Positions 1 through 7,951 of a DNA stretch of 64,000 nt are shown here, in pieces; position 1 is the stretch's first letter, and every line of letters starts with the position of its first letter. Below the pieces are notes generated by a model. That model did not search any database, was not told where the DNA came from, and was given only the letters and a program-made list of their open reading frames with translations. The translations under genes and the position numbers were made by a program. Source of the stretch: Haliscomenobacter hydrossis DSM 1100 (GTDB taxonomy: Bacteria > Bacteroidota > Bacteroidia > Chitinophagales > Saprospiraceae); contig NC_015510.1 in NCBI RefSeq assembly GCF_000212735.1, forward strand, positions 6,449,001-6,513,000. The letters are read 5' to 3'.

Positions 1-106
1 AAGCTTCATTTTGGTGGAAATAACCCGCTTGGATCAAGCTTTGGAACTGCTTTACTTCTTCCGCACGGAGTGTTTTTAAGTTTATGTACAGCTTTTTCTT
101 CTCCAA
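1..106 (-). CDS. Possible N-terminal end of an unidentified gene cut by the window edge
   Basis: Reading the minus strand from a TTG codon at 106 gives 35 codons without a stop to the window edge; the peptide begins LEKKKLYINLKTLR and is rich in Lys, Glu and Gln. The same frame is closed by TAA at 119-121, so no ATG start is available; TTG at 104-106 or ATT just upstream would have to be used. Too short to assign to a family. It could equally be chance coding in AT-rich sequence. Confidence 0.3.
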   Translation of the reverse strand, partial: MEKKKLYINLKTLRAEEVKQFQSLIQAGYFHQNEA

Positions 107-119
107 AATTTGGCAAATT

Positions 120-290
120 TAATTTTTGAATTAAAAATTAAATTAATTTAAAAGTCAAAAATACCTGATTTTATTCAAAAAAAGAAAAAATAAAGAACTG
201 CTGAACTGATAAAAATCACCGACAAAGCATCAAAAATGTAATGTCAGGAAGCTTGACAAGCTATACTTTTTGCCCCTACCTTTACGCCAT
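120..290. other. AT-rich intergenic stretch, no gene seen
   Basis: Strongly A/T-rich DNA without a supported reading frame on either strand. It separates the partial minus-strand gene from the palindromic repeat upstream of the first T9SS gene. It probably carries the promoter of one or both, but I could not pick out a clear -33/-7 pair. Confidence 0.4.
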
Positions 291-413
291 GTAGTGGGGC
301 AAAAATAAGTGTTCATTTTTTGTTAGGCCAAAGGATTAGCTAAGACACTTGAAATGAACCGTTTATTTAGCTAATCCTCTGGTAAAATGAACACTTATTT
401 TTTCATCGCCCTA
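291..413. repeat. Long palindromic repeat, copy 1 (inverted relative to copies 2 and 3)
   Basis: About 123 bp that is nearly self-complementary: outer arms GGCAAAAATAAGTGTTCATTTT / AAAATGAACACTTATTTTTT are followed by inner arms built on AAGGATTAGCTAA / TTAGCTAATCCT. One end is GTAGTGGGGCA and the other CGCCCTA. Copies 2 (30407-30528) and 3 (33984-34105) have the same ends in the opposite order, so the element has a defined polarity. It lies 32 bp before the start of the T9SS protein gene. It encodes nothing and resembles a MITE or large REP element. Confidence 0.8.
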
Positions 414-445
414 TGATTTGAACTACACGAAAAAAATCATTTTTT

Positions 446-1528
446 ATGAAGTATATCCTTAGCATCTTTTTTTGCCTCCTGTTGGGACACAACAGCCAAG
501 CACAAGTCATGTGGCCCGGCGACGCCAACAACAGTGGCAAAGTGAATGCTGTCGATTTGCTCTTTGTTGGTTTGGCGTACAAAAGTACGGGTCCTGCAAG
601 GGCCAATGCCAGCACTAAATTTGAAGCACAACCATTTTCGCCCTGGGCATCATCTTTTCCCAATGGCTTGAATTTTGCTTATGCGGATGGCAATGGTGAT
701 GGTGAAATTGACGACGACGATAATAAAGATGCAATTGAAGCGAATTTTGGCCTCACCCACGGGATCGTACAACCCGATGGATTTGCCAAAGGAAAAAAAG
801 GAGAAGCGCCTCAGCTCAAGCTAAGCACTGCACAGCGTATCGTTGCACCGGGGGCCACCATTTTGGTTGACCTTAACCTGGGTGACGCCAGCCAGCCCGT
901 CAATTTTTATGGCCTGGCCGTACAAATGGGGTATACCAACCGGCTGGTGCGCCAAACTGATTTTGAGGATGAAATCACCCCCTGGTTTGAAGCTGCCGGA
1001 GAAGATGGCAAAGACCTTTATGTGGATCCAGGGAATACTGGACAAGCAGAACTGGCCATCACCCGCACCAATCAAAAAGCAGTCAGCGGTTTTGGCCGCA
1101 TGGGCAAAATCAAACTGGTGATTGAAGACATCATCGTGGGTAAGCCAGTAGACACCCTGCTCATCACCATTGACAGCGTGCTGATGGTGGATCAAAGTTT
1201 CAAATCTACCGCCATTGCGCACGATACCTTAATGATTTTTATAACCAAGGATCCGAAATTGGTAGGTGTCAAAAACCTCGCCCGTGATCCGGCACTACTG
1301 AAGATAAGCCCCAACCCTAGTCGGGGCAGATTCATCGTTGAAACCCCGCTGAACATTCAGCATTGGGCCTTGTACGATCCCTTAGGGCGGGTAGTCCCCA
1401 TCCAATTACAACAACTGAGCCCTGGAAGCTGGAGCATCAACCCGGGAAATGATTCACCCGGGGTTTACCTGCTAAGGGGCCGTGGAGAACAAGGTTTTGT
1501 AAGCAAATCGATCATTCTAACGCTTTAG
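446..1528 (+). CDS. Secreted protein with dockerin-like N-terminus and T9SS type A sorting domain
   Basis: 360 aa. Residues 1-20 are a signal peptide ending SQAQ. Residues 24-100 carry two Asp/Asn-rich calcium-loop motifs (GDANNSGKVNAVD near 25-37 and DGNGDGEIDDDDN near 82-94), the arrangement seen in dockerin-type EF-hand repeats. The middle (about 115-265) looks like a cohesin-like beta-sandwich with the theme 'APGATILVDLNLGD'. The last ~75 residues (ISPNPSRGRF... GVYLLRGRGEQGF) are a typical type A C-terminal sorting domain for export by the type IX system and anchoring at the surface. The substrate is unknown. The ATG lies just after a poly-A stretch, and a palindromic repeat sits directly upstream. 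Confidence 0.85.
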   Translation: MKYILSIFFCLLLGHNSQAQVMWPGDANNSGKVNAVDLLFVGLAYKSTGPARANASTKFEAQPFSPWASSFPNGLNFAYADGNGDGEIDDDDNKDAIEANFGLTHGIVQPDGFAKGKKGEAPQLKLSTAQRIVAPGATILVDLNLGDASQPVNFYGLAVQMGYTNRLVRQTDFEDEITPWFEAAGEDGKDLYVDPGNTGQAELAITRTNQKAVSGFGRMGKIKLVIEDIIVGKPVDTLLITIDSVLMVDQSFKSTAIAHDTLMIFITKDPKLVGVKNLARDPALLKISPNPSRGRFIVETPLNIQHWALYDPLGRVVPIQLQQLSPGSWSINPGNDSPGVYLLRGRGEQGFVSKSIILTL

Positions 1529-1641
1529 ACTGTATCCATAAAGTCTTTCTATTGACTGATTATGCACGGGCACGCACGGCTCATTCATGGGCTGTGCTAC
1601 CTTTTCGCATGACAGTTTAACATCCAGAAAAAAATCTTAAC

Positions 1642-3234
1642 ATGAAACGTATTTTCTTCGCGTGGTTCGTAGCCGCGCTTGCCGTAGGCATGTCTTCTTG
1701 TACCAAAGAGTCTTTAACGGTATCTGCTGAAGAACTCTTCAAACTCACTGGCAATGTCAATGTATTTTGTGCCGGAAAAAACAGCACTTCGCCCAATAAA
1801 CTGCCCCTTGCCGCACAGGAATACCTGCAAAAAACTTTTAGCGACCTCCAGATCCACGATGTATATGTATTTAGCCAGGACAGCGCCATCTTCTATGGCG
1901 TAGAATTGAAAAAACTGGGGGTTGAGAAAAAAATCCTGTTCAACGCCAAAGGAGAGCTGGTCAGCGTTGGCGACGACAACGAGCGCAGTGAATACTACCT
2001 GGCGGATAAAATTCCAGCCGCTATCAAGGCTTATCTCCAGGAAAAATTTCCCAATGTAAGCATCAAAGAAGTAGAGCTGAAGCACGAATATGGCCTTAGC
2101 GCCTTCAAAATTGAGCTCAGCAACGATGTAAAGTTGACTTTCTCTGCCGGGGGTGAATTGTGGTGCCAAGGCAAGGCCAGCAGTGACGACAACTCAAATG
2201 GTGACGACAACTCAAATGGTGACGACAACAGCAATGGTGGTTCGGGCAATGGTTCGGGTATGGGCAACTCTGGCGGTGTTGACGACAACAGCAACAGTCC
2301 TAGCAGCATCAGTCTCACGACAATTCCTGATTCTCTTAAGCGGTTCATTACGAACAAATATGCCGGTTACGTCATTTACGAAGCAGAAAAAGAAGACCTC
2401 TGTGATGGAATGTACGTCCTGAAGATTGGCATCCGCAAAGGCAGCGAAGAACTGCACGTGATGTTTGACCTCAAGGGCAAGTTTCTGTTCGATGCCATTC
2501 GGATTGCCGCCAGTCAATTGCCTGCAGCAGTAAGTGCAACCCTGAAAAACCAGTTTGCAGGCTATGCATTTAAGGATGATAAATCCATCGAGCAACTACG
2601 CTACCCTGACGGAAGCAAGCGCTACTATGTACGGCTGCGGTCAAGCGCAGGCAAAGATTTGCGCCTAATGTTGGGTGCCGATGGCAAAGTGGTTTGTCAA
2701 AAAACCAGCTCCAGCAGCAGCGACGACAACAGCACTGGTGGCTCGGGCAACGGTTCGGGAAGTACGGGCAACGGTTCCGGCACTGGCAACTCTGGCGGAT
2801 CGGACGACAACAGCAACAACAACACCAGCACTGTAAACGTTTCAAACACGATCGTGCAGTTTGTTGCCAGTAAATACGCTGGATACACCATTTATGAGGT
2901 GGAAAAAGAAGACTGGTGTGATGACCAATACCTGATTGAAGTAGGCATCAAAAACGGCAGCAAGGAATTGCACCTGGTTTTTGACCTCACTGAAAAATTC
3001 CTCTTCGAGGCCAAGCGCATCGGAGAAGCCCAATTGCCCAGCGCGGTTGCCAATGCCATCAAAACCCAATACGCTGGTTACAAAGTGAAAGACGATGACG
3101 ATGTTGAAGAACTCAGCTACGCCGACGGCAGCAAGCGCTATTATGTGCGCCTGCGCAAAACCAGCGGCGGCGGCGGTTCCGATGTACGGGTGATGTTTAC
3201 TGCCGACGGCAAAGTGTTCTGTCAAAAGAAATAG
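1642..3234 (+). CDS. Three-domain PepSY-like lipoprotein
   Basis: 530 aa. A lipoprotein signal (MKRIFFAWF...VGMSSC, Cys20) is followed by three PepSY-like (DUF2874/BLIP-like) domains at about 25-180, 230-353 and 398-530. They are joined by Ser/Asn/Asp/Gly linkers (DDNSNG units near 182-228; SDDNSTGGSGNGSG type near 354-397). Domains 2 and 3 share YAGY(V/T)IYE(A/V)EKED...FDL...KFLF..., and domain 3 is clearly closest to the single-domain lipoprotein encoded just downstream, so the array grew by duplication. PepSY-like domains often act as periplasmic inhibitors or binding modules; the partner here is unknown. The first domain is the most divergent. Confidence 0.8.
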   Translation: MKRIFFAWFVAALAVGMSSCTKESLTVSAEELFKLTGNVNVFCAGKNSTSPNKLPLAAQEYLQKTFSDLQIHDVYVFSQDSAIFYGVELKKLGVEKKILFNAKGELVSVGDDNERSEYYLADKIPAAIKAYLQEKFPNVSIKEVELKHEYGLSAFKIELSNDVKLTFSAGGELWCQGKASSDDNSNGDDNSNGDDNSNGGSGNGSGMGNSGGVDDNSNSPSSISLTTIPDSLKRFITNKYAGYVIYEAEKEDLCDGMYVLKIGIRKGSEELHVMFDLKGKFLFDAIRIAASQLPAAVSATLKNQFAGYAFKDDKSIEQLRYPDGSKRYYVRLRSSAGKDLRLMLGADGKVVCQKTSSSSSDDNSTGGSGNGSGSTGNGSGTGNSGGSDDNSNNNTSTVNVSNTIVQFVASKYAGYTIYEVEKEDWCDDQYLIEVGIKNGSKELHLVFDLTEKFLFEAKRIGEAQLPSAVANAIKTQYAGYKVKDDDDVEELSYADGSKRYYVRLRKTSGGGGSDVRVMFTADGKVFCQKK

Positions 3235-3261
3235 TTCCCTCTATTGTTTTTTTTTAACCAC

Positions 3262-3297
3262 AAACCTGTACAGCTTGGGCACAAGCTGTGCAGGTTT
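3262..3297 (+). terminator. Hairpin after the three-domain PepSY-like gene
   Basis: AAACCTGTACAGCTTG and CAAGCTGTGCAGGTTT form a 16-bp stem with one mismatch and a 4-nt loop, 28 bp after the stop codon and 16 bp before the next start. There is no good T-run after it (the T-run lies before it), so termination strength is uncertain; it could instead be a processing or attenuation site between the two related genes. Confidence 0.45.
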
Positions 3298-3312
3298 ACT
3301 TAATCTGTCAAT

Positions 3313-3825
3313 ATGAAAAATCTGTTTGCAAGCATAATCCCAAAACTAATTTTGGTAGGAATGCTGTTTGTTGCCTGCTCCAAAGACGATTTCAGCAGTT
3401 CAAGCGGCGGCACCACCACCACCACCAATGTATCAGATGGCATCAAAAGCCTGGTGGCCAAAAACTACGCAGGATACACCATTTACGAAGTAGAACGGGA
3501 AGACTGGTGCAATGACCAGCAACAAATCAAAATAGGCATCAAAAACGGCAGCAAGGAACTGCATCTGTTTTTTGATCTGAGTGAAAAATTCCTGTTCGAA
3601 GCGCGGCGCATTGCTGAAGCACAACTTCCTGCTGGAGTGGCCAACAGCATTAAAAACCAATACACGGGTTACGAGATCAAAGATGAGAACGAAGTAGAAG
3701 AATTGACCTATCCCGATGCCAGCAAGCGTTACTACGTGCGGTTGCGCAAAAGCAGTGGCGGCGGTGGTTCCGATGTACGGATCATGTTCAACACGGATGG
3801 GAAGGTATTTTGCCAGAAAAATTAA
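3313..3825 (+). CDS. Single-domain PepSY-like lipoprotein
   Basis: 170 aa. A lipoprotein signal ends at Cys23 (LVGMLFVAC), then a short Ser/Gly/Thr linker, then one PepSY-like domain (about 42-170) with YAGYTIYEVEREDWC, NGSKELHL, FDLSEKFLFEA and the C-terminal KVFCQKN. It is nearly the same as domain 3 of the preceding 530-aa protein across its whole length, including the GGGGSDVR loop, so one arose from the other recently. The ATG at 3313 was chosen because it places the lipobox at the usual distance. Probably an outer- or inner-membrane lipoprotein facing the periplasm; no function is known. Confidence 0.8.
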   Translation: MKNLFASIIPKLILVGMLFVACSKDDFSSSSGGTTTTTNVSDGIKSLVAKNYAGYTIYEVEREDWCNDQQQIKIGIKNGSKELHLFFDLSEKFLFEARRIAEAQLPAGVANSIKNQYTGYEIKDENEVEELTYPDASKRYYVRLRKSSGGGGSDVRIMFNTDGKVFCQKN

Positions 3826-3861
3826 GCGGTTTTTGAGTACAGAACCCAAACAACAATTCCA

Positions 3862-4608
3862 ATGAAATCCAAACGACTTCTGCTTAGCGCCATCTCATTG
3901 GGCGTAGTCTTAAGTGTATTGATGTTTGCTTGTAAAGAGGAATACGTCTACGTAGGCACGCTCAATCCCGACAATCCACAGGACACTACTGGAACCAACC
4001 CCGGCGGAGGGGGCATCACCAAACCCTGCTCGCCAGATTCGGTCTATTTTGAACTTTCGGTTATGCCGATTTTGCGCTCGAATTGTGCCTTATCTGGCTG
4101 CCATGACGCCATATCTCGCGAAGAGGGCATCATTTTGGATTCCTATGCCAACACGCTTAAAACCGGAAAAATCAAGGTCAATAGCCCGGCTAGCAGTAAA
4201 ATTTATACCGTGTTGAACTTAAGCGATCCCGAAGATCGAATGCCCCCAGCCCCCAGTAATCCACTGACCAATAGCGAAAAGGCCATCATTTTGAAATGGA
4301 TTCAACAAGGTGCTAAAAACCTGAGCTGTGATGCAATCTGTGATTCAACCCAGACCAGTTTTAAAAACAACATCCTGCCCATCATTACCTTACAATGCAA
4401 AGGTTGTCACAGTGGAACCGCTGCATCGGGTGGTGGAATCCTGCTCAGCACTTACGCTGAAATCAAAAAATATGCGGACAATGGTGCGCTGCTGGGAAGC
4501 CTGGTTCATGCCAAAGGCTACAGCGCCATGCCTAAAAATGGCAAATTGCCCGATTGTGACATCAGCAAAATCCGCAGCTGGATTCGCCAGGGCAAATTGA
4601 ATAACTAG
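3862..4608 (+). CDS. Diheme cytochrome c-like lipoprotein
   Basis: 248 aa. The lipoprotein signal ends MFAC (Cys24). Two cytochrome-like halves follow. The first has an unusual C-x4-C-H haem site (Cys75, Cys80, His81 in NCALSGCHDA) and candidate axial Met127 in DRMPP. The second has a normal CxxCH site (Cys179, Cys182, His183 in CKGCHSG) and candidate Met223. The layout (SVMPIL...C..GCH, LKWIQQGAK) fits the planctomycete-type cytochrome c family (PSCyt1-like, PF07635-type). It is presumably an envelope electron carrier. The stop codon lies inside the left arm of an inverted repeat (4605-4770). Confidence 0.75.
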   Translation: MKSKRLLLSAISLGVVLSVLMFACKEEYVYVGTLNPDNPQDTTGTNPGGGGITKPCSPDSVYFELSVMPILRSNCALSGCHDAISREEGIILDSYANTLKTGKIKVNSPASSKIYTVLNLSDPEDRMPPAPSNPLTNSEKAIILKWIQQGAKNLSCDAICDSTQTSFKNNILPIITLQCKGCHSGTAASGGGILLSTYAEIKKYADNGALLGSLVHAKGYSAMPKNGKLPDCDISKIRSWIRQGKLNN

Positions 4609-4770
4609 TGGCTCAAGCATTAGATAATGCACACCTCTCGATGGCTATTTTTTTGCTATGCGTCGTTACTCATCAGTCACGTAGCTTTGGCAATGCTCCT
4701 TCTTCGCGCCTAGCCTAGCTAAAAAGTAGCTCACCCATAGGTATTCATTACCTAATGCCTGAGCCACTAG
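4605..4770. repeat. 166-bp MITE-like inverted repeat overlapping a stop codon
   Basis: The ends CTAGTGGCTCAAGCATTAG and CTAATGCCTGAGCCACTAG are inverted repeats that continue inward imperfectly for about 30 bp per side; the interior has no ORF. The left terminus CTAG begins one base before the TAG stop of the diheme lipoprotein, so the element supplies that stop codon. It may be a small non-autonomous element or a large REP-type structure. I saw no second copy in this window. Confidence 0.6.
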
Positions 4771-4803
4771 CAAGAGAGGCTATTATATACCAACTATTTT
4801 ATG

Positions 4804-4841
4804 CGCCTTCCTGACTGTGTTAGGAAGGCGATTTTTATTTC
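4804..4841 (+). terminator. Rho-independent terminator-like hairpin
   Basis: CGCCTTCCT / AGGAAGGCG forms a 9-bp perfect stem with a 9-nt loop (CTGACTGTGTTAGG region), followed on the plus strand by ATTTTTATTT. It fits an intrinsic terminator for rightward transcription from the cytochrome gene. A weaker related sequence precedes the full-length CHAT gene copy near 9484-9517, so it belongs to the duplicated block. Confidence 0.55.
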
Positions 4842-5044
4842 CAATCGTCCTCATCCAGGTTTTCTACCCAGGCGGTTAAATTATTCCCAATGCGGTTTTC
4901 TTCCAATTTGGCCGAATCTGATCCCGCCATGATGTTGCCTTTTTGAATGTCCTTTTTGTGGCGGCTCCAGCGTCCCATGATCGCAACCAGGATATCGATC
5001 AGGCCAAACTTCTGTTCGGCAAGTTCCAGGGCCTGGTCAATGTC
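4833..5044 (-). pseudogene. Truncated duplicate of the 3' end of the CHAT-EAD protease gene
   Basis: About 212 bp nearly identical to 9514-9725. Read on the minus strand it encodes only the last ~68 residues of the CHAT protein, from DIDQALELAEQKFG to NLDEDDWK, that is most of the EAD-like adaptor domain without the protease. At 5044/5045 the similarity stops abruptly and RHS core sequence begins on the other strand. The minus frame continues into the antisense of the RHS fragment without a proper start, so it is a relic rather than a gene. Together with the intact copy it brackets the RHS cassette array. Confidence 0.8.
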
Positions 5045-6064
5045 AGCTTCCGCGACAAAGGATTTAAGTACTACAATACGGGCAGCAGCGATTACCTCTA
5101 TGATGCCGCTGGCAACTTGACTACCGAGCCTTCCAAAGGCGCAGTGATCACTTACAACCACCTCAACCTGCCCCTCCTGTTCACCCTCGGCAGCAATACC
5201 ATCGAGATAGAATACGACGGCGGCGGCAACAAACTGCGCAAAACAGTAAAACAGGGCAGCACTACCCTCTACACCCAAAACTACCTGGGTGGCATTGAAT
5301 ACAATAGTGCCCGCCTGGAAGCCGTTTTCCATGCCGAGGGTCGCGTGTACAACACCAACGTGGGCACAGGTAGTAGCACTTTACTCTTGCGCTACGAGTA
5401 CGCCATCCGCGACCACCTGGATGCGATAGTTGTGATAAATTCAGAAAACATCGATGAATTTAATAGAACCAGGGGAAATCAAGGCACTGTGGGAGAAGAG
5501 AAGATCAGGCAGTTGAGAGATTTGGGCGATAATTATATGGTCCAGGGAATGTTGGATTTGCTCAAGATGAGTACTTCAAGAGTACTAAAACACAATTACT
5601 ATTACGCAAACGATGAGTCAAAACAGCCACTGTTACATCCTGAACTGTCTGCATCTTTCAATGTAGAAAGCGACGGGAAAAACTTTCCAAGAAGATTTGA
5701 ATTAAATGTTGATTTTTCTGGAGATATACTTGAAGGTGATGCACAAGCTGTTGGTTTAGACTATGGAGGAAGGCCTCAAATTCACACCCACCCAGCGGAG
5801 GGATGGTCAAAAGGTCTAATATTTGTTAGTTATAAAGATTCAAAATTGGGTGGCCCTAAATTGAGGAGCACTAGTAGCCTCAATCATGAAGTACCAGGGC
5901 CATCAGATGATGATTACGAAAATAGCATGTCGAGGGGAAATCGGTTATTTGATGTAATTATTGATCCTGAGAATATTTATCTGTATAGAGGTGCGCGAGG
6001 TTCAGGTAAATTTAATAAGGATGCAGTATCAAAGCCTATCCCAATATCTTTTTTTAAAAAATAA
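4943..6064 (+). CDS. Orphan RHS/YD-repeat cassette 1 with JAMM-like (DUF4329-type) C-terminal tip
   Basis: The open frame is 373 codons from a TTG, but its first ~34 codons are antisense to the CHAT duplicate, so this is probably a displaced 3' cassette rather than a functional full-length gene. The RHS core part runs from 5045 to 5420 (YLYDAAGNLT, ITYNHLNLP, IEIEYDGGGNKLRK, YLGGIEYN, LRYEYAIRDHL). It stops inside the core, before the usual GNTR...DPDG end. The tip (residues ~160-373) is unrelated in composition (more A/T-rich) and holds HTHP (His281, His283) and GPSDDD (Ser321, Asp324), matching the HxH...S..D pattern of JAB/JAMM metal-binding domains as in DUF4329 polymorphic-toxin tips. 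A lipoprotein gene follows after 4 bp. Confidence 0.6.
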   Translation: MNVLFVAAPASHDRNQDIDQAKLLFGKFQGLVNVSFRDKGFKYYNTGSSDYLYDAAGNLTTEPSKGAVITYNHLNLPLLFTLGSNTIEIEYDGGGNKLRKTVKQGSTTLYTQNYLGGIEYNSARLEAVFHAEGRVYNTNVGTGSSTLLLRYEYAIRDHLDAIVVINSENIDEFNRTRGNQGTVGEEKIRQLRDLGDNYMVQGMLDLLKMSTSRVLKHNYYYANDESKQPLLHPELSASFNVESDGKNFPRRFELNVDFSGDILEGDAQAVGLDYGGRPQIHTHPAEGWSKGLIFVSYKDSKLGGPKLRSTSSLNHEVPGPSDDDYENSMSRGNRLFDVIIDPENIYLYRGARGSGKFNKDAVSKPIPISFFKK

Positions 6065-6068
6065 AGTC

Positions 6069-6569
6069 ATGACAATCAGATTTTTGTTCGCAATTTTAAT
6101 CTTCGTTGGATTAATTTCTTCTTGTGATAAAACCAATTCATCAAAAGAACACCGATGGAACAAATTGGATGAAATAAAACTCGATTTTTACTCCGTGAAT
6201 GCGAATAAATTTGGGATAAGGTATGACAGCATAGGGAGACCCAATAGGAATGATAGTGTATTATTATTATCATGTAATGCTGTCCTCGTTAAAAACCGTT
6301 CATTTTTTTCAAAAGATTCCTCGCGTTATTTTTTTAAATGGCAAGACAAACGAGGTAAACCGCTCTCAGGTCTCGCAAGAGATTGGTTTTTTACAAAACT
6401 TATCTATAAAAACGATACACTTGTAGGCGCAGGGTATGAAAACCTGATAATAGACTTCAGAGGCTATAACTACGAAGAAAATGTAGAATTTAAAGAGGGT
6501 TTGAAGCAGAATAAATGGTATTTGAACAGGTGGCTTTATCTATATGCCAAGCACAAGAAATTAATATAG
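6069..6569 (+). CDS. Small lipoprotein, candidate immunity protein for RHS tip 1
   Basis: 166 aa. I chose the ATG at 6069, 4 bp after the upstream stop, because it gives a clean lipoprotein signal (MTIRFLFAILIFVGLISSC, Cys19). The mature part (DKTNSSKEHRW..., DFYSVNANKFG, ...NRWLYLYAKHKKLI) is charged and aromatic-rich with no family I recognise. Position immediately behind an RHS toxin-like tip is the standard place for an immunity gene. A lipid-anchored immunity protein would mean the toxin acts in the periplasm or at the envelope (inference). Its codon use is A/T-rich like the tip and unlike the flanking RHS core. Confidence 0.65.
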   Translation: MTIRFLFAILIFVGLISSCDKTNSSKEHRWNKLDEIKLDFYSVNANKFGIRYDSIGRPNRNDSVLLLSCNAVLVKNRSFFSKDSSRYFFKWQDKRGKPLSGLARDWFFTKLIYKNDTLVGAGYENLIIDFRGYNYEENVEFKEGLKQNKWYLNRWLYLYAKHKKLI

Positions 6570-6610
6570 AGGAGCAAGCAATTGGATCTGTAGCGAAAAA
6601 TGGATGTTGA

Positions 6611-7939
6611 ATTTGGGAAATTTCCTGCCACCTCAACCTGCCCCGCCTTTTCACCCTCGGCAGCAATACCATCGAAATAGAATACGACGGCGGCGGCAAC
6701 AAACTGCGCAAAACAGTCAAACAAGGCAGCACCACCCTCTACATCCAAAACTACCTGGGCGGCATTGAATACAATAGTGCCCGCCTGGAAGCCGTTTTTC
6801 ATGCAGAGGGGCGGGTGTACAACACCAATGTGGGTACAGGCAGCAGCACTTTGGCACTCCGCTACGAGTACGCCATTCGCGACCACTTGGGCAACACCCG
6901 CATCCTCTTCACCGATAAAAACGACAATGGTGTGCTGAACGTAACCGCTGGCACCGACAATGAAATCATTCAAGAGAACCAGTACTACCCCTTCGGCATG
7001 AACCAGGAGGGAACCTTTATGAATGATGCGGCGGTAAAAGATACGAAGTACCAGTACAATGGGAAGGAGTTGAATGATGATTTTGGGTTGGGGTGGAGTG
7101 ATTATGGGGCGAGGTGGTATGATGCGAGTATTGGGAGATGGAATGGGGTGGATCCTTTAGGGGAGAAATACATGAATGTTTCAGGCTATGTGTATGCTTT
7201 GAATAATCCAGTTTTGTTTATTGATCCAGATGGAAGAGAGGTGACAAAAAACAAAGAAAAGCTAAAATCAGAGTATGAAGATAGTAAATTCTTTAATGAT
7301 TTGATTTTTAACCCTGATGATTATTACGTTTTTGACCAAAATGGACATTATGTAAGAACTGAAAAGAATGATAAACCTGATCAAATTGTCATAGAAGATT
7401 CAAAATCAGGTAAAAGACAAAATGTTCAATTTAACGATCCTAAGCATGACTCACAATTACTTAAAAATACACTTAATTTTTGGGGGAAGGACGCATATTC
7501 AATGATTCTCTTGTTTTTTGTTTCCGATGGGGATATTAATTCTATGATGGAGGATTCTAAAGTTAAATATAAGAACGCTGCAAGTAGATGGCTTTTTACC
7601 TTAAGACAATCTGTGGGAGGATACATAGATTTTTCTGTTTATCAATTTCCTGTATTTGTAGCAGAGAAAACAGGGAGCGCATCTACTTGGCAACCTAATG
7701 ATCTTGGATTAACTGGAGGGGGAGAAAAAAGAAGCCCATTTTTTATTTTTGGCAATGATAAAGCTACAGCTTACAATTGGCTTGATGGAGGAAACTGGCT
7801 TTGGGGGAATGCTGTAAATAGATTGGGTGGTTCAAAAGAAAACGCAAATAACTGGGCTCGATCTTTTAATAAAGGGGATTCTGCTGCAGATTTAAAGGCA
7901 ATATCGAATGGATGGTCTTATCAAGCAAAGAAACGATAA
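6611..7939 (+). CDS. Orphan RHS/YD-repeat cassette 2 with an unrecognised C-terminal tip
   Basis: The frame is open from 6611 but has no ATG before the RHS core; GTG at 6815 is the first plausible start, so the gene is 5'-truncated. The core (6629-~7230) is collinear with cassette 1 over 6629-6890 and then continues through the canonical end: GNTRILFTDKND, YYPFGM, YNGKELNDDFGLGWSDYGARWYDASIGRW, DPLGEKY, YVYALNNPVLFIDPDGRE. The tip (~7235-7939, ~235 aa) is A/T-rich and matches nothing I know; it has Trp-rich stretches (WLDGGNWLWGNAVNRLGG) near its end. A lipoprotein gene starts 12 bp later. Likely a toxin tip of a contact-dependent polymorphic system. Confidence 0.65.
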   Translation: MWEISCHLNLPRLFTLGSNTIEIEYDGGGNKLRKTVKQGSTTLYIQNYLGGIEYNSARLEAVFHAEGRVYNTNVGTGSSTLALRYEYAIRDHLGNTRILFTDKNDNGVLNVTAGTDNEIIQENQYYPFGMNQEGTFMNDAAVKDTKYQYNGKELNDDFGLGWSDYGARWYDASIGRWNGVDPLGEKYMNVSGYVYALNNPVLFIDPDGREVTKNKEKLKSEYEDSKFFNDLIFNPDDYYVFDQNGHYVRTEKNDKPDQIVIEDSKSGKRQNVQFNDPKHDSQLLKNTLNFWGKDAYSMILLFFVSDGDINSMMEDSKVKYKNAASRWLFTLRQSVGGYIDFSVYQFPVFVAEKTGSASTWQPNDLGLTGGGEKRSPFFIFGNDKATAYNWLDGGNWLWGNAVNRLGGSKENANNWARSFNKGDSAADLKAISNGWSYQAKKR

Positions 7940-7951
7940 ATTCAACAAAAG

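Noticed and set aside
4835-5332. A 165-aa minus-strand gene
   Set aside because: Its C-terminal part is the duplicated CHAT 3' end and its N-terminal part is antisense RHS core; there is no credible start, so it is annotated as a relic.
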